A DNA stretch of 64,000 bases from Propionicimonas sp020161015 (GCF_964266745.1 NZ_CAXWGX010000001.1:186001-250000), one strand, 5' to 3'; positions 8,074 to 18,230 are shown, counted from the first letter of the stretch. Program-made: numbers and translations. The notes: generated by a model not told the origin, from the sequence alone.

Positions 8074-8648
8074 GACGAGACCTCACTCCCATCCGCACCA
8101 ATTACCTTCAATGCCGAGCCGATCCGCTTGAAGTAGAGGTCATCTCGCGTGACCAATCCCTTCCCCACGTACTTGCCGGCCTTATATACGGTTACCGAGC
8201 TGGCATCCACGCATGCGCGTAACGCGACAAGTGAGCCTCCCTTGGAAACTCCAGCAAGCCTCTCAATCGACCTCACCACGCGATCTCCCCCGCGCGCTGA
8301 GAGCCCTTCCGCTCGGTCCTGGCGGTATCCCTCCAGAGCCTTCTTGAGAAACGCTTCAGCGGTGGTCTCCAGCAGCACGGACGTCGCCGACTCTGTGCCT
8401 CCCGTGCGGGAAATTCGAAGATCCTCCTGGAGGAACCGGCGATAGACAGCCTCGGCCTCGGCGTAGAGCTTGTCCTTGGCCACCATCTCGTCGTACTGCT
8501 GCTGCGAGCAGCTGAACTCCGCGCCTCCGGCCTCGGGCGTGCACGCGTAGGTGGGCAACGGCGTCGGAGGGGGCGCGGCCGGCTGGCACCCCGCCAAAAG
8601 GCAGGCAGCGAACAGTGTCACTGCGAGTCGCCCGGGCCAAGACAGCAT
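8064..8648 (-). CDS. lipoprotein of unknown function
   Basis: A 194-aa predicted lipoprotein. The signal sequence MLSWPGRLAVTLFAACLLAGC ends in a lipobox with Cys21. The mature protein has a helical region with many Glu/Lys (YAEAEAVYRRFLQEDLR) and a C-terminal beta-rich domain (VALRACVDASSVTVYKAGK) resembling the NTF2-like or mce-associated folds of secreted actinobacterial proteins; this is a guess from pattern. I place the start at ATG 8646-8648 because AGGAGG lies just upstream, rather than 11 codons earlier. It forms a two-gene operon with the secreted protein at 7267-8073. Base composition from about 8060 to 8480 is lower in GC than its surroundings, suggesting acquisition. Confidence 0.75.
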   Translation of the reverse strand: MLSWPGRLAVTLFAACLLAGCQPAAPPPTPLPTYACTPEAGGAEFSCSQQQYDEMVAKDKLYAEAEAVYRRFLQEDLRISRTGGTESATSVLLETTAEAFLKKALEGYRQDRAEGLSARGGDRVVRSIERLAGVSKGGSLVALRACVDASSVTVYKAGKYVGKGLVTRDDLYFKRIGSALKVIGADGSEVSSCG

Positions 8649-8714
8649 GGGTACCTCCTGGGGGTGGCAGGAGTCTGGCACAGCCGCACCCCCTCGAAAC
8701 AGGCCCCGAGGCGG

Positions 8715-8859
8715 TTATCCACACCAATCCCTGGAAAGTCGTGCACTTGTCCACAACCGCCCAGCGACGGCCGCTCGCATGGCTCCCGCGCCGGCTGATG
8801 TCAAGGGCCCAGAGCCTGAATGTGGATAACTTCGTTGATTCAAAACCCCTTGTGGATAA
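8715..8859. promoter_or_regulatory. cluster of four DnaA-box-like 9-mers
   Basis: Four 9-mers match the DnaA box: TTATCCACA at 8715-8723, TTGTCCACA at 8747-8755, and the reverse complement TGTGGATAA at 8821-8829 and 8851-8859. The pairs are spaced 32 and 30 bp and point towards each other (two forward, then two reverse). TTGTCCACA is the preferred actinobacterial form and TTATCCACA the E. coli form. The cluster lies between the lipoprotein gene and the DUF222-HNH gene, ending 37 bp before that gene's -10. It could be a DnaA titration or response site. Nothing nearby suggests an origin of replication. Confidence 0.6.
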
Positions 8860-8896
8860 CCACTTTGCGGGCGCAGGAACTGTCAGTGCGGGCTCT

Positions 8897-8902
8897 TAGC
8901 GT
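8897..8902 (+). promoter_or_regulatory. -10 element, leaderless promoter of DUF222-HNH gene
   Basis: TAGCGT followed by a 6-nt spacer and ATG 8909. This is the same geometry seen before many other genes in the window. No ribosome binding site is present. Confidence 0.6.
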
Positions 8903-8908
8903 GGGGTT

Positions 8909-10294
8909 ATGGAAGCCGAGTTCGAGCACCTGTCCGACGGTGAGTTGCTCACCGTCATCGGGCGTGCCCTCGACGTCCTGCTGTCCGACCGCGCGCCCGC
9001 TCCGGACGACCGACAGCTGCTCACGCTTCTTCGCGCGTCGCTCGGGATCGGTGCCCGGCTGGAGGCATGGCAGTCCGGTCTGGCGGCGCGCGCCGAGGCG
9101 ACGGAGGCCGCGTGGCACGAGCACGGAACCTCGACCTCGACGTGGCTGGCGGACGCGGCGAACCTCACCCGCCGCGAGGCCGCCCGGCTCGTCGCCTCTG
9201 GCCAGGGACTGCAACGCTTCGCTGCCGTGGGACGGGCGCTGGCCGCCGGCAGCGTCCTTCCGGGCCAGGCCGGGGCGATCACCGGGGTGCTGAGCGGGCT
9301 GTCCGAGGACCTGCCTCCCGGATCCCTCGACGAGGCCGAGCAGCTCATGCTCGGGTTCGCGGCGAGCCACAACGCCACCGAACTGGGCCGTCTCGGACAC
9401 CGGCTGCTGGAGGTGCTCGACCCGGTGGGCGCCGAGCAGCGGGACGCCGCCCGGCTGGAGCGGGAGCACCGGCTCGCGATGCGTTCGCGCCACCTGACCT
9501 TCACCCACGACCACCACGGGTCGGTGCACTTCCACGGGAGCCTGCCGTCAGCCGAGGCCGGGCCGTTCATCCGCATCATCGACGCGTACGCCGCTGCGGC
9601 CCGGCGCGGACTGGACCGCATCGACCCGGCCGCCGAGCACCTCACCCCCGCGATGTGGCGGGCTGATGCGCTGCTGGCGATGGTCGCTCAGCACTCCCAG
9701 CAGTCGCTCGCCCCCTCGCACGGGGGCGACCGGCCGCGCGTGGTGGTGACGGTGTCCTACGACACCCTCGCCACCGCCGCGCGGGACCGTGGGCTCCTGG
9801 CCGGCACCGCGATCGGCGGACGCGAGCCCGTCTCCGCGTCGGTGCTGCGGCAGTGGCTGTGCGACGCCGACGTGCTCCCGGCGGTGCTCGGGGGGCCGTC
9901 CGAGGTGCTCGACGTCGGACGAGCCCAGCGGCTGGTGACAACGCCGATCAGGGCGGCGCTCGAGGTCAGGGACGACGGCTGCGTCTTTCCCGGCTGCGAC
10001 AAGCCGCCCAGCGCCTGTCACGCCCACCACATCGTTCCGTGGTGGGCGGGAGGACGGACGGCGCTGGACAACCTGCTGCTCGTGTGCGCGCACCACCACG
10101 GCATCGTCGAGCCGGGCCACGACCCCACCGCGGACCGCTGGCAGGCGCGCCTCGGCGCGGATGGCGTGCCCGAGGTGCTGCCGCCGCTGCGCGTCGATCC
10201 TCGCCGGAGACCACGCCGGCACACCCGGTTCCTGAGCGCCGTGAGGAGGGAGACCTGTGTGCGCGATACCCATGGGGAGAAGGACGAGTCGTAG
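8909..10294 (+). CDS. DUF222 / HNH endonuclease domain protein (13E12-repeat family)
   Basis: A 461-aa protein of the actinobacterial 13E12 group: an N-terminal helical DUF222 region (about 1-330, including the segment LTRREAARLVASGQGL) followed by a C-terminal HNH nuclease domain (about 350-420). The HNH core is readable: VFPGCDKPPSACHAHHIVPW with Cys pair and His-His, then GGRTALDNLLLVCAHHHGIVE. The family is multicopy and highly variable between genomes; mobility and a nuclease function are suspected but not established. The upstream region carries four DnaA-box-like sites, and there is no integrase or inverted terminal repeat beside it. The C-terminal tail after about 430 is basic and not conserved. 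Confidence 0.88.
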   Translation: MEAEFEHLSDGELLTVIGRALDVLLSDRAPAPDDRQLLTLLRASLGIGARLEAWQSGLAARAEATEAAWHEHGTSTSTWLADAANLTRREAARLVASGQGLQRFAAVGRALAAGSVLPGQAGAITGVLSGLSEDLPPGSLDEAEQLMLGFAASHNATELGRLGHRLLEVLDPVGAEQRDAARLEREHRLAMRSRHLTFTHDHHGSVHFHGSLPSAEAGPFIRIIDAYAAAARRGLDRIDPAAEHLTPAMWRADALLAMVAQHSQQSLAPSHGGDRPRVVVTVSYDTLATAARDRGLLAGTAIGGREPVSASVLRQWLCDADVLPAVLGGPSEVLDVGRAQRLVTTPIRAALEVRDDGCVFPGCDKPPSACHAHHIVPWWAGGRTALDNLLLVCAHHHGIVEPGHDPTADRWQARLGADGVPEVLPPLRVDPRRRPRRHTRFLSAVRRETCVRDTHGEKDES

Positions 10295-10527
10295 CGCGCT
10301 TGTGGCCACCCAGAACCTGTGCCCGGTCGCGAGCGAGTCGTTCGCGGGGGCCTCCGGGAACGGCGGAGGTCGGGCTTGGCGGCGAGCGAGACGCAGACGG
10401 CGACTCGGCCCCGAGCTGGGCCAGGGCACGCGACGAAATGCCGCCTGCCGGAACGGGTTCCGAACAGCGCCCGCTCTGGGCGAGCGGAGCAGGCCAGGGT
10501 CACGCGAGCCGGGCGACCCGCCTCACC

Positions 10528-11235
10528 TCAGTGGCGGAAGACCTGGAAGGTCAGGCTCTGCATCGCGGGATCGGCGTTCCAGGCCTGCCGCACGCGGTCC
10601 TTGAGCGCGATCGCGGCCGCCTCGGGGTCGGCGGCGGCGGTGATCGCCCGGGACACCGCGATGCGCTTGGCACCGGCGTCGAGCACGCGGTCGAGGGTCG
10701 CCGCGGTGATGCCGCCGACGGCGAACCACGGCTTGGAGCCCGGGTCGCCGGGAGGAGCCACGCGCGTGGCGTAGCGCACGAGTTCGAGGCCGGCATCGGG
10801 GGTGAGCCCGCCGAAGACCGGGCCGACCGTCAGGTAGTTCACCTCGGGGTCGGCCAGCGCGGCGTCCACCTGCTCGTTGGTGTGGCAGGAGCGGCCGATC
10901 AGCGCCCAGCGGTGCAGGTGCCCACGCGCGGCGGACGGCGACTCCCCCCGCTCGGGAAGGTGCAGCAGGTCGGCCTCGAACTCCTCGGCGAGCTCCACCG
11001 ACTTGTACGCGCTCACCAGCCCCTGGTACCGGTACGACGCGCGCCTCATCGTCCTGAGCGCCTCGAGCAGGCGATCCTGGTCGGCACTGGGGTCACGCAG
11101 CTGGATGAGGTCCACCCCGCCGGAGAAGCAGGCGTCGACGAACTCCGACAGGTCGCCCTCGTCGGCCCGGGCGCCGGTGATCAGCAGCAGGCGGGCCAGC
11201 CCCAGGCGGGTGGAAAGGCCGAGAAGCGCGGTCAT
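10528..11235 (-). CDS. thiamine-phosphate-synthase-like (ThiE/TenI) protein, divergent active site
   Basis: A 235-aa TIM-barrel protein of the ThiE/TenI superfamily. Fold landmarks remain: LLLITGAR at strand 1, YLTVGPVFGGLTPD, FAVGGITAATLDRVLDAGA and a C-terminal helix. Several ThiE catalytic positions are altered: QLREK is replaced by QLRDP and the DR-containing DGVHLGQ segment by ADLLHLPERGE. That makes true thiamine-phosphate synthase activity uncertain; TenI-like isomerase or a new role is possible. A TAGTCT -10 (11242-11247) lies 6 nt before the ATG, indicating a leaderless mRNA. It is divergent from the PASTA kinase gene, and no other thi gene is nearby. Confidence 0.75.
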   Translation of the reverse strand: MTALLGLSTRLGLARLLLITGARADEGDLSEFVDACFSGGVDLIQLRDPSADQDRLLEALRTMRRASYRYQGLVSAYKSVELAEEFEADLLHLPERGESPSAARGHLHRWALIGRSCHTNEQVDAALADPEVNYLTVGPVFGGLTPDAGLELVRYATRVAPPGDPGSKPWFAVGGITAATLDRVLDAGAKRIAVSRAITAAADPEAAAIALKDRVRQAWNADPAMQSLTFQVFRH

Positions 11236-11241
11236 TGGACC

Positions 11242-11296
11242 AGACTACGGCCGACGGCGCGTTGAGAGCGACGAACTTGCGGCGCACTCCTACAAT
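11242..11296. promoter_or_regulatory. divergent promoter region of the ThiE-like gene and the PASTA kinase gene
   Basis: On the minus strand, TAGTCT at 11242-11247 is 6 nt from the ThiE-like ATG. On the plus strand, TACAAT at 11291-11296 would start transcription near 11303, giving the kinase gene a roughly 40-nt leader with a GGAG ribosome binding site at 11335-11338. Confidence 0.55.
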
Positions 11297-11344
11297 CGCC
11301 ACTAGGTCTGGACGGCCTACTTCCCCGACTTGTCCGGAGCCAGC

Positions 11345-13360
<2,016 letters not shown>

Positions 13361-13407
13361 CCGGCCGACCGGCCGGAGAGCCGGCACCGAACACGGGCGG
13401 CCGGCTC
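13361..13407. terminator. bidirectional hairpins between convergent genes
   Basis: Immediately after the kinase stop codon is a perfect 6-bp stem with 4-nt loop (13361-13366 with 13371-13376). A second 8-bp stem (13378-13385 with 13400-13407) reaches the stop codon of the opposite-strand gene. Both are all-GC stems without T-tracts, as is usual for actinobacterial terminators. Confidence 0.55.
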
Positions 13408-14047
13408 AGGCGGGCGTCCAGGCGCCCTTGCCGCGCAGGTCGGTGAGCGCGCACGGCGTCATGTCCCGCACCCGGTTGAACACCAGCGACAGGCCGCGCT
13501 CGTTGAGCAGGCCGTCGTGGATCAGGAAGCCCTGCGACGCCCCCACCTCGCGGGCGAAGTCGACGGTCTCCTTCATCGCTGCCCACGGCCCGTAGGCGGG
13601 GACGGCCAACACGTCCACCCCGGACGGGACCGCGGCCAGCGCGTCGCCGGGATGGAAGAACGTGGGCTCGCCCTCGGCGCTGAACACCAGGCCGACGTTG
13701 CCGATCCGCGGGATGTCGCGGTGGATCACGGCGTGCAGCCCGCCCACGGCCGCCACGCTCAGCCCGCCCAGTTCCACCCGGGTGTCGGCCGTGATCGCCT
13801 CCCCGCGCCCCAGGTCGACGGCGTCCAGCACCCCCGGCTCGACGAGGACGCGGGCCTGCGGGTTGGCCGCCACCAGCGCCGGGGCCTGCGCGGGGTCGAC
13901 GTGGTCGGGGTGCAGGTGGGTGATGAGGATCGCGTCGAGGTCGGTCAGTCCGTGCCAGTCGTCGGAGAGGTTGCCCGGGTCGACCAGGACGCGCATGCCC
14001 GGCGTCTCGACAAGGACGGCGGCGTGCCCCAGGTGTGTGATCCTCAT
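13406..14047 (-). CDS. MBL-fold metallo-hydrolase (UlaG/YtnP-like)
   Basis: A 213-aa metallo-beta-lactamase-fold hydrolase. The N-terminus MRITHLGHAAVLVE and the metal motif THLHPDHVDP (HxHxDH) are intact, with later metal-ligand candidates in GGLHAVIHRDIP and FFHPGDAL. Length and layout match small cytoplasmic MBL hydrolases related to UlaG/YcjE. The substrate is unknown. It starts 2 bp from the aroQ stop codon and is therefore the last gene of the shikimate operon, but nothing ties it chemically to that pathway. Confidence 0.85.
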   Translation of the reverse strand: MRITHLGHAAVLVETPGMRVLVDPGNLSDDWHGLTDLDAILITHLHPDHVDPAQAPALVAANPQARVLVEPGVLDAVDLGRGEAITADTRVELGGLSVAAVGGLHAVIHRDIPRIGNVGLVFSAEGEPTFFHPGDALAAVPSGVDVLAVPAYGPWAAMKETVDFAREVGASQGFLIHDGLLNERGLSLVFNRVRDMTPCALTDLRGKGAWTPA

Positions 14048-14048
14048 C

Positions 14049-14489
14049 TCACTCGCCCTTCAGTCGTTCGATCACGTAGTGCATGGCCATCGTGTACCCC
14101 GTCGCGCCGAACCCGGTCAGCACGCCGACGGCGATGTCGGAGAGGTAGGAGTGCCGCCGGAACTCCTCGCGCGCGTGCACGTTCGAGATGTGCACCTCGC
14201 AGAACGGGATCGCGACCGCGGCGAACGCGTCCCGGATCGCCACCGACGTGTGCGTGAACGCGCCCGGGTTGATGATCACGAAGCGGGTGCCCTCGGCCCT
14301 CGCCGCGTGCAGACGGTCGACGATGGCGCCCTCATGGTTGCTCTGGAAGGTGTCGACCTCGAGTCCCTCTGCCGCCCCCTGGGCGACCAGCCCGGCCTCG
14401 ATCTCCGCCAGCGTCGTGGCCCCGTAGATGTCCGGCTCGCGAGTGCCGAGCGTGTTGAGGTTGGGCCCGTTGATGACCAGCACGTCCAT
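14049..14489 (-). CDS. aroQ: type II 3-dehydroquinate dehydratase
   Basis: A 146-aa type II dehydroquinase, a dodecameric enzyme that converts 3-dehydroquinate to 3-dehydroshikimate. Motifs: VINGPNLNTLGTREPDIYG with catalytic Tyr22, SNHEGAIVDRL, INPGAFTHTSVAIRDA and EVHISNVHAREEFRR with catalytic His100. The start is ATG 14487-14489, at the exact family N-terminus; the frame stays open upstream only because of high GC. It sits 5 bp after aroK in the operon and 1 bp before the MBL gene. Confidence 0.96.
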   Translation of the reverse strand: MDVLVINGPNLNTLGTREPDIYGATTLAEIEAGLVAQGAAEGLEVDTFQSNHEGAIVDRLHAARAEGTRFVIINPGAFTHTSVAIRDAFAAVAIPFCEVHISNVHAREEFRRHSYLSDIAVGVLTGFGATGYTMAMHYVIERLKGE

Positions 14490-14494
14490 GGGGC

Positions 14495-14995
14495 CTACTC
14501 TCCCACGCCCGCCTCGCCGAGCGCCTCCAGGACCCGCGCGACGACCTGCTGGGGGGCGCGGCCGTCCACGCACACCTCGATGTCGGCGGCCTCCCGGTAC
14601 GCCTGCTGCCGCGCGGCGTACAGCTCCGGGAGGTCCCGGTTGCGCAGCATCGGGCGGGACGCGTCGTCGCCCACCCGAGCGAGCGCGTGCTCCAGGCTCA
14701 CGTCGAGCAGCACCACCCGGTGGCCGGTGAGCGCCTCCCTGACCGACGCCGAGCCGAGCGTCCCCCCGCCGAGGGCGAGCACGGCCTCCGGCCCGTCCAG
14801 CAGGCCACGGACGACCTCTGCCTCGATCCGGCGGAAGCCGGGCTCTCCGTCGGCCTCGAAGATCGCCGGGATCGTCCGTCCCTCCGCGGTCTCGATGGCG
14901 GCGTCCGCGTCGACGAACGGGACCCCCAGCCGCGCGGCGAGCAACCGTCCGACCGTCGACTTGCCGGCGCCCATGAACCCCACCAGGACGATCAC
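14495..14995 (-). CDS. aroK: shikimate kinase
   Basis: A 166-aa shikimate kinase (ATP + shikimate to shikimate 3-phosphate). The Walker A motif GFMGAGKST starts at residue 6; the substrate motifs DADAAIE, GEPGFRRIE and ALGGGT, and the lid RPMLRNRD, follow. The start is GTG 14993-14995, which overlaps the aroE stop codon by 4 bp, so translation is coupled. Length and N-terminus match the family exactly. Confidence 0.95.
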   Translation of the reverse strand: MIVLVGFMGAGKSTVGRLLAARLGVPFVDADAAIETAEGRTIPAIFEADGEPGFRRIEAEVVRGLLDGPEAVLALGGGTLGSASVREALTGHRVVLLDVSLEHALARVGDDASRPMLRNRDLPELYAARQQAYREAADIEVCVDGRAPQQVVARVLEALGEAGVGE

Positions 14996-15807
14996 CGGCC
15001 CACCTCCAGCGCCGCCCGTCCCGCGGCGAACATGGCCTCCACCGGCGCCGGTCGCCCCGTGAACAGCGTGAACTGCCGCGCGGCCTGGTGCACCAGCAGG
15101 TCGAGCCCGCCGACCACCGCCATGCCGGCCGCCGCGGCCCGGCCGGCCAGGGGCGTCGGCCAGCCGGCGTACACGGCGTCGAACAACAGCCCCTCGCGCG
15201 CCCCGGCGAGGGCGAACCCGTCGGCCGCACCCCCCGGCAGCGTCGACAGCACCACCGGCTCCGGGCCGGACGACCACTCCTCCAGGGGCGCCGTCCGCAC
15301 GACCACCTCCGGCGCGGCCACCCCGGCCCAGTCGCGCAGGCCCGCGGCACGTCCGCTCGCACGGGCGTAGGACGTCACCTCCCGCACACCGAGCTCCGCC
15401 AGCGCCAGCACCGCCGAGCGGGCCGTCGCACCGGCACCGAGGATCGCGGCCCGCGTCCACCCGTCCCGCCACGCCGGGCGCAGCGCGTCCACCAGCCCGG
15501 GGACGTCGGTGTTGTGGGCCACCCAGCCGACGGGCGCCGACCGCACCAGCGTGTTGCCCACCCCCGCCCGTGCCGCCAGCGGCGTCACCTCGTCGGCCAC
15601 CTCGAGGCATGCCTCCTTGAGCGGCATGGTGAGGCTCAGCCCACGCCACGCGGCGTCCAGCCCGGCGAGGAACCCGGGCAGCTCGGCGGCGACCAGCTCG
15701 ACGCGGTCATAGGTCCAGCCCTCGAGCCCGAGCGCGGCGTAGCCCGCGGTGTGCAGGACCGGCGACAAGGAGTGCGCGATCGGCGAGCCCAGCACCGCGG
15801 CCCTCAC
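14992..15807 (-). CDS. aroE: shikimate 5-dehydrogenase
   Basis: A 271-aa NADP-dependent shikimate dehydrogenase. N-terminal substrate domain: GSPIAHSLSPVLHTAGY, then LSLTMPLK with the catalytic lysine and NTLV. C-terminal nucleotide domain: LGAGATARSAVLAL. The C-terminal helix LLVHQAARQFTLFTGR is typical. It starts with GTG overlapping the threonine aldolase stop by 4 bp and ends overlapping aroK by 4 bp, a tight translational chain. It catalyses 3-dehydroshikimate to shikimate, between AroQ and AroK. Confidence 0.95.
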   Translation of the reverse strand: MRAAVLGSPIAHSLSPVLHTAGYAALGLEGWTYDRVELVAAELPGFLAGLDAAWRGLSLTMPLKEACLEVADEVTPLAARAGVGNTLVRSAPVGWVAHNTDVPGLVDALRPAWRDGWTRAAILGAGATARSAVLALAELGVREVTSYARASGRAAGLRDWAGVAAPEVVVRTAPLEEWSSGPEPVVLSTLPGGAADGFALAGAREGLLFDAVYAGWPTPLAGRAAAAGMAVVGGLDLLVHQAARQFTLFTGRPAPVEAMFAAGRAALEVGR

Positions 15808-16841
15808 GCCGCCGGCACCCCCGCGAGCACGGCGCCGACCAGCCGTCCCGCCGTCGTCGCCTCGTCGATCGACACCTCCTGGTGGGTGACGCCGCGCACC
15901 TGGCGCGCACCCACAGCGGACAGCGCGACGCCCGCCCGCGAGGCGGCCGCCACCACCTCCGCAGCCGCCTGCCGGCCCGTGTCCATCACCACGATGTTCG
16001 TCGTCACCGCCCCCAGACGGACGGCCTCCGGCGTCGCGGCGGCCACCTCTGTGGCGAACGCGGCCGCGGCGACATGGTCCTCACCCAGGCGCGGCAGGTG
16101 GTGGTCGAGGGCGTACCCGGCCGCCGCGGCCAGCACCCCGGCCTGCCGCCAGCCCGCCCCGAGCCGCTTGCGCTGCACCCGCGCCCGGGCGATGTTCTGC
16201 CTGCTGGAGACGAGCATCGAGCCGACCGGGGCGCCCAGGCCCTTGGAGAAGCACACGTTCACGGTGTCGAACAGCCGCCCATAGTCGGCCAGCGCCACCC
16301 CCGTGGCCACGTGGGCGTTCCACAGCCGTGCGCCGTCCAGGTGGAGCCCCACTCCGGCGTCGCGGCACAGCGCGGACACCTCGGCCAGGTGCGCGAACGG
16401 CTGGACGGTGCCGCCGCCGAAGTTGTGCGTGTTCTCCAGGGCCACCGCTGCGGTCGAGACCAGATAGGGACCGGCGTCCGGCGTGATCAGCCGCTCGATC
16501 GTGGCGGCGTCGGCCACCCCGTCCGGGGAGTCCCAGGTGCGCATGGTGACCCCGTGGAGCGCGCCGTGGGCGCCCATCTCGGCCCGGGCGATGTGCGCCC
16601 GCACGTCGCAGACGACCTCGGCCCCCGGCGGCACGAGCAGCCACACCCCGAGCAGGTTCGCCAGCGAGCCGGTCGCGCAGAACAGCCCCGCCTCGTGGCC
16701 GAGCAGCGCGGCCACCCTCGCCTCGAGCGCGTTGACGGTCGGGTCCTCCGCGTACACGTCGTCGCCCACCGGTGCGGCCGCCATGGCCGCGAGCATGCCC
16801 GGGGTCGGCCGGGTCAGGGTGTCGCTGCGGAGGTCGATCAT
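15804..16841 (-). CDS. ltaE: low-specificity L-threonine aldolase
   Basis: A 345-aa PLP-dependent fold-type I enzyme that cleaves L-threonine or allo-threonine to glycine and acetaldehyde. It has the N-terminal family signature MIDLRSDTLTRPT, GDDVYAEDPTVN, CATGSLANLLGVW, the PLP-aspartate region HLDGARLWNA and the Schiff-base lysine Lys200 in CFSKGLGAPVGS. Its stop codon overlaps aroE by 4 bp and its ATG abuts the DAHP synthase stop, so it is embedded in the shikimate operon although it is not a shikimate enzyme. A glycine-cleavage T protein is encoded further on (53437-54531). Confidence 0.92.
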   Translation of the reverse strand: MIDLRSDTLTRPTPGMLAAMAAAPVGDDVYAEDPTVNALEARVAALLGHEAGLFCATGSLANLLGVWLLVPPGAEVVCDVRAHIARAEMGAHGALHGVTMRTWDSPDGVADAATIERLITPDAGPYLVSTAAVALENTHNFGGGTVQPFAHLAEVSALCRDAGVGLHLDGARLWNAHVATGVALADYGRLFDTVNVCFSKGLGAPVGSMLVSSRQNIARARVQRKRLGAGWRQAGVLAAAAGYALDHHLPRLGEDHVAAAAFATEVAAATPEAVRLGAVTTNIVVMDTGRQAAAEVVAAASRAGVALSAVGARQVRGVTHQEVSIDEATTAGRLVGAVLAGVPAA

Positions 16842-18230
16842 CTAGAAGTCCTCTGCCGAGTACTCCTGCACCGGGTTGACCCGACGGATCCGTCCATCGG
16901 TGAGGCGCTCGGCCACCAGGAACGCCAGCTCGAGCGACTGGTTGCGGTTCAGCCGCGGGTCGCAGGCGGTCTCGTACCGGTTCGCCAGGTCCGCCTCGGC
17001 GAGCTCGTCCACGCCGCCGACGCACTCGGTGACGTCGTCCCCGGTGAGCTCGATGTGCACCCCGCCCGGCCAGGTGCCCAGCTCCTGGTGCACGTCGAAG
17101 AACCCGTTGAGCTCGTCGGCCACCTGGCTGAACGCCCGCGTCTTGTAGCCGAGCGAGGTCTCGAAGGTGTTGCCGTGCATGGGGTCGCAGACCCAGGCGA
17201 CCTTGCGCCCGGTGTCCTCGACGGCCTCGACGATGGGCGGCAGCACGTCGCGCACCCTGGCAGCCCCCATGCGGGAGATCACCGTCAGCCGGCCCGGCTC
17301 GTGGTCGGGGTCCAGCCGCTCGGCCAGCGCCACCGCCTCGCTCGGGGTGACCGACGGGCCGAGCTTGATCCCGATCGGATTGCGCAGGTGGCGCAGGTAC
17401 TCCACGTGGGCGCCGTCCAGCTGGCGCGTCCGCTCGCCGATCCACACCATGTGGGCGCTCACGTTGTAGGGCGTGTCGGTGCGCGAGTCGATGCGGGTGA
17501 GTGCGTGCTCGTACTCCAGCAGCAGCGCCTCGTGGCTGGAGTAGAAGTCGACGGTCCGGAACGACTCGTTGTCGACCCCACAGGCCACCATGAACGCCAG
17601 CGCCCGCTCGATCTCGGCGGCCAGCTGCTCGTAGCGCTCCTCGACGTTGGAGTTGCGCACGAAGTCGGAGTTCCACGAGTGCACCGCGCGGAGGTCGGCG
17701 AAGCCGCCCTTCACGAACGCCCGCAGCAGGTTCAGCGTGGCGGCCGAGTGGTTGTAGACCTCGATCAGCCGCCGCGGGTCGGGCCGGCGCGAGGCGGGCT
17801 CGAAGTCGAGGGCGTTCACCGCGTCGCCCCGGTACGCCGGCAGCGTGGTCGCGCCCCGGGTCTCGGTGTCGCGGCTGCGGGGCTTGGCGTACTGCCCGGC
17901 GATCCGTCCGACCTTGAGCACCGGCACCTGTGCGGCGTAGGTGAGCACCACCGCCATGCTGAGCAGCACCCGCAGCTTGCCGCGGATGTTCGCCGCGGTC
18001 ACGGTGTCGAAGGTCTCGGCACAGTCGCCGCCCTGGAGCAGGAACGAGCGCCCGGCCGCCACCTCCGCCAGCTTGCCGCGCAGGTCGTCGCACTCCCCGG
18101 CGAACACCAGGGGTGGACGGTGCCGCAGCTCGGCGAGCACCCGGGCGACCTCGTCCGCGTCCGGGTACGTCGGCTGCTGGGCTGCGCCCATCCGGTGCAG
18201 TTCGGCCAGCGACGGGATCGGTTCCAACAC
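16842..18230 (-). CDS. class II 3-deoxy-7-phosphoheptulonate (DAHP) synthase
   Basis: A 462-aa class II (plant/actinobacterial type) DAHP synthase, the first committed step of aromatic biosynthesis: PEP + erythrose 4-phosphate to DAHP. Signatures: GECDDLRGKL, FLLQGGDCAETFD, KPRSRDTETRG, VHSWNSDFV, GIKLGPSVTP, ISRMGA and CDPMHGNTFET, with the metal-binding Cys, His and Asp positions visible. The frame is open far upstream, but homology begins at about PIPSLAELHRM, so I use GTG 18228-18230, 5 bp after the plsC stop; TTG 18227 is a weaker option. It is likely feedback-inhibited by aromatic amino acids, as in relatives. Confidence 0.93.
   Translation of the reverse strand: MLEPIPSLAELHRMGAAQQPTYPDADEVARVLAELRHRPPLVFAGECDDLRGKLAEVAAGRSFLLQGGDCAETFDTVTAANIRGKLRVLLSMAVVLTYAAQVPVLKVGRIAGQYAKPRSRDTETRGATTLPAYRGDAVNALDFEPASRRPDPRRLIEVYNHSAATLNLLRAFVKGGFADLRAVHSWNSDFVRNSNVEERYEQLAAEIERALAFMVACGVDNESFRTVDFYSSHEALLLEYEHALTRIDSRTDTPYNVSAHMVWIGERTRQLDGAHVEYLRHLRNPIGIKLGPSVTPSEAVALAERLDPDHEPGRLTVISRMGAARVRDVLPPIVEAVEDTGRKVAWVCDPMHGNTFETSLGYKTRAFSQVADELNGFFDVHQELGTWPGGVHIELTGDDVTECVGGVDELAEADLANRYETACDPRLNRNQSLELAFLVAERLTDGRIRRVNPVQEYSAEDF

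Noticed and set aside
8715..8859. Chromosomal or plasmid replication origin at the DnaA-box cluster
   Set aside because: Only four boxes, no AT-rich unwinding region, and no dnaA, dnaN, rpmH, rep or par genes nearby.
7267..10294. Prophage or integrative element
   Set aside because: No integrase, recombinase, att-like repeats or tRNA; only composition and a DUF222-HNH gene suggest acquisition.
11330..11344. TTG 11330 as kinase start
   Set aside because: The GGAG ribosome binding site lies downstream of it and correctly spaced for GTG 11345.
16081..18093. 670-codon open frame antisense in another register of the threonine aldolase/DAHP synthase genes
   Set aside because: Same strand but different frame; Arg/Ala/Gly-only composition, while the overlapping genes have strong family motifs.
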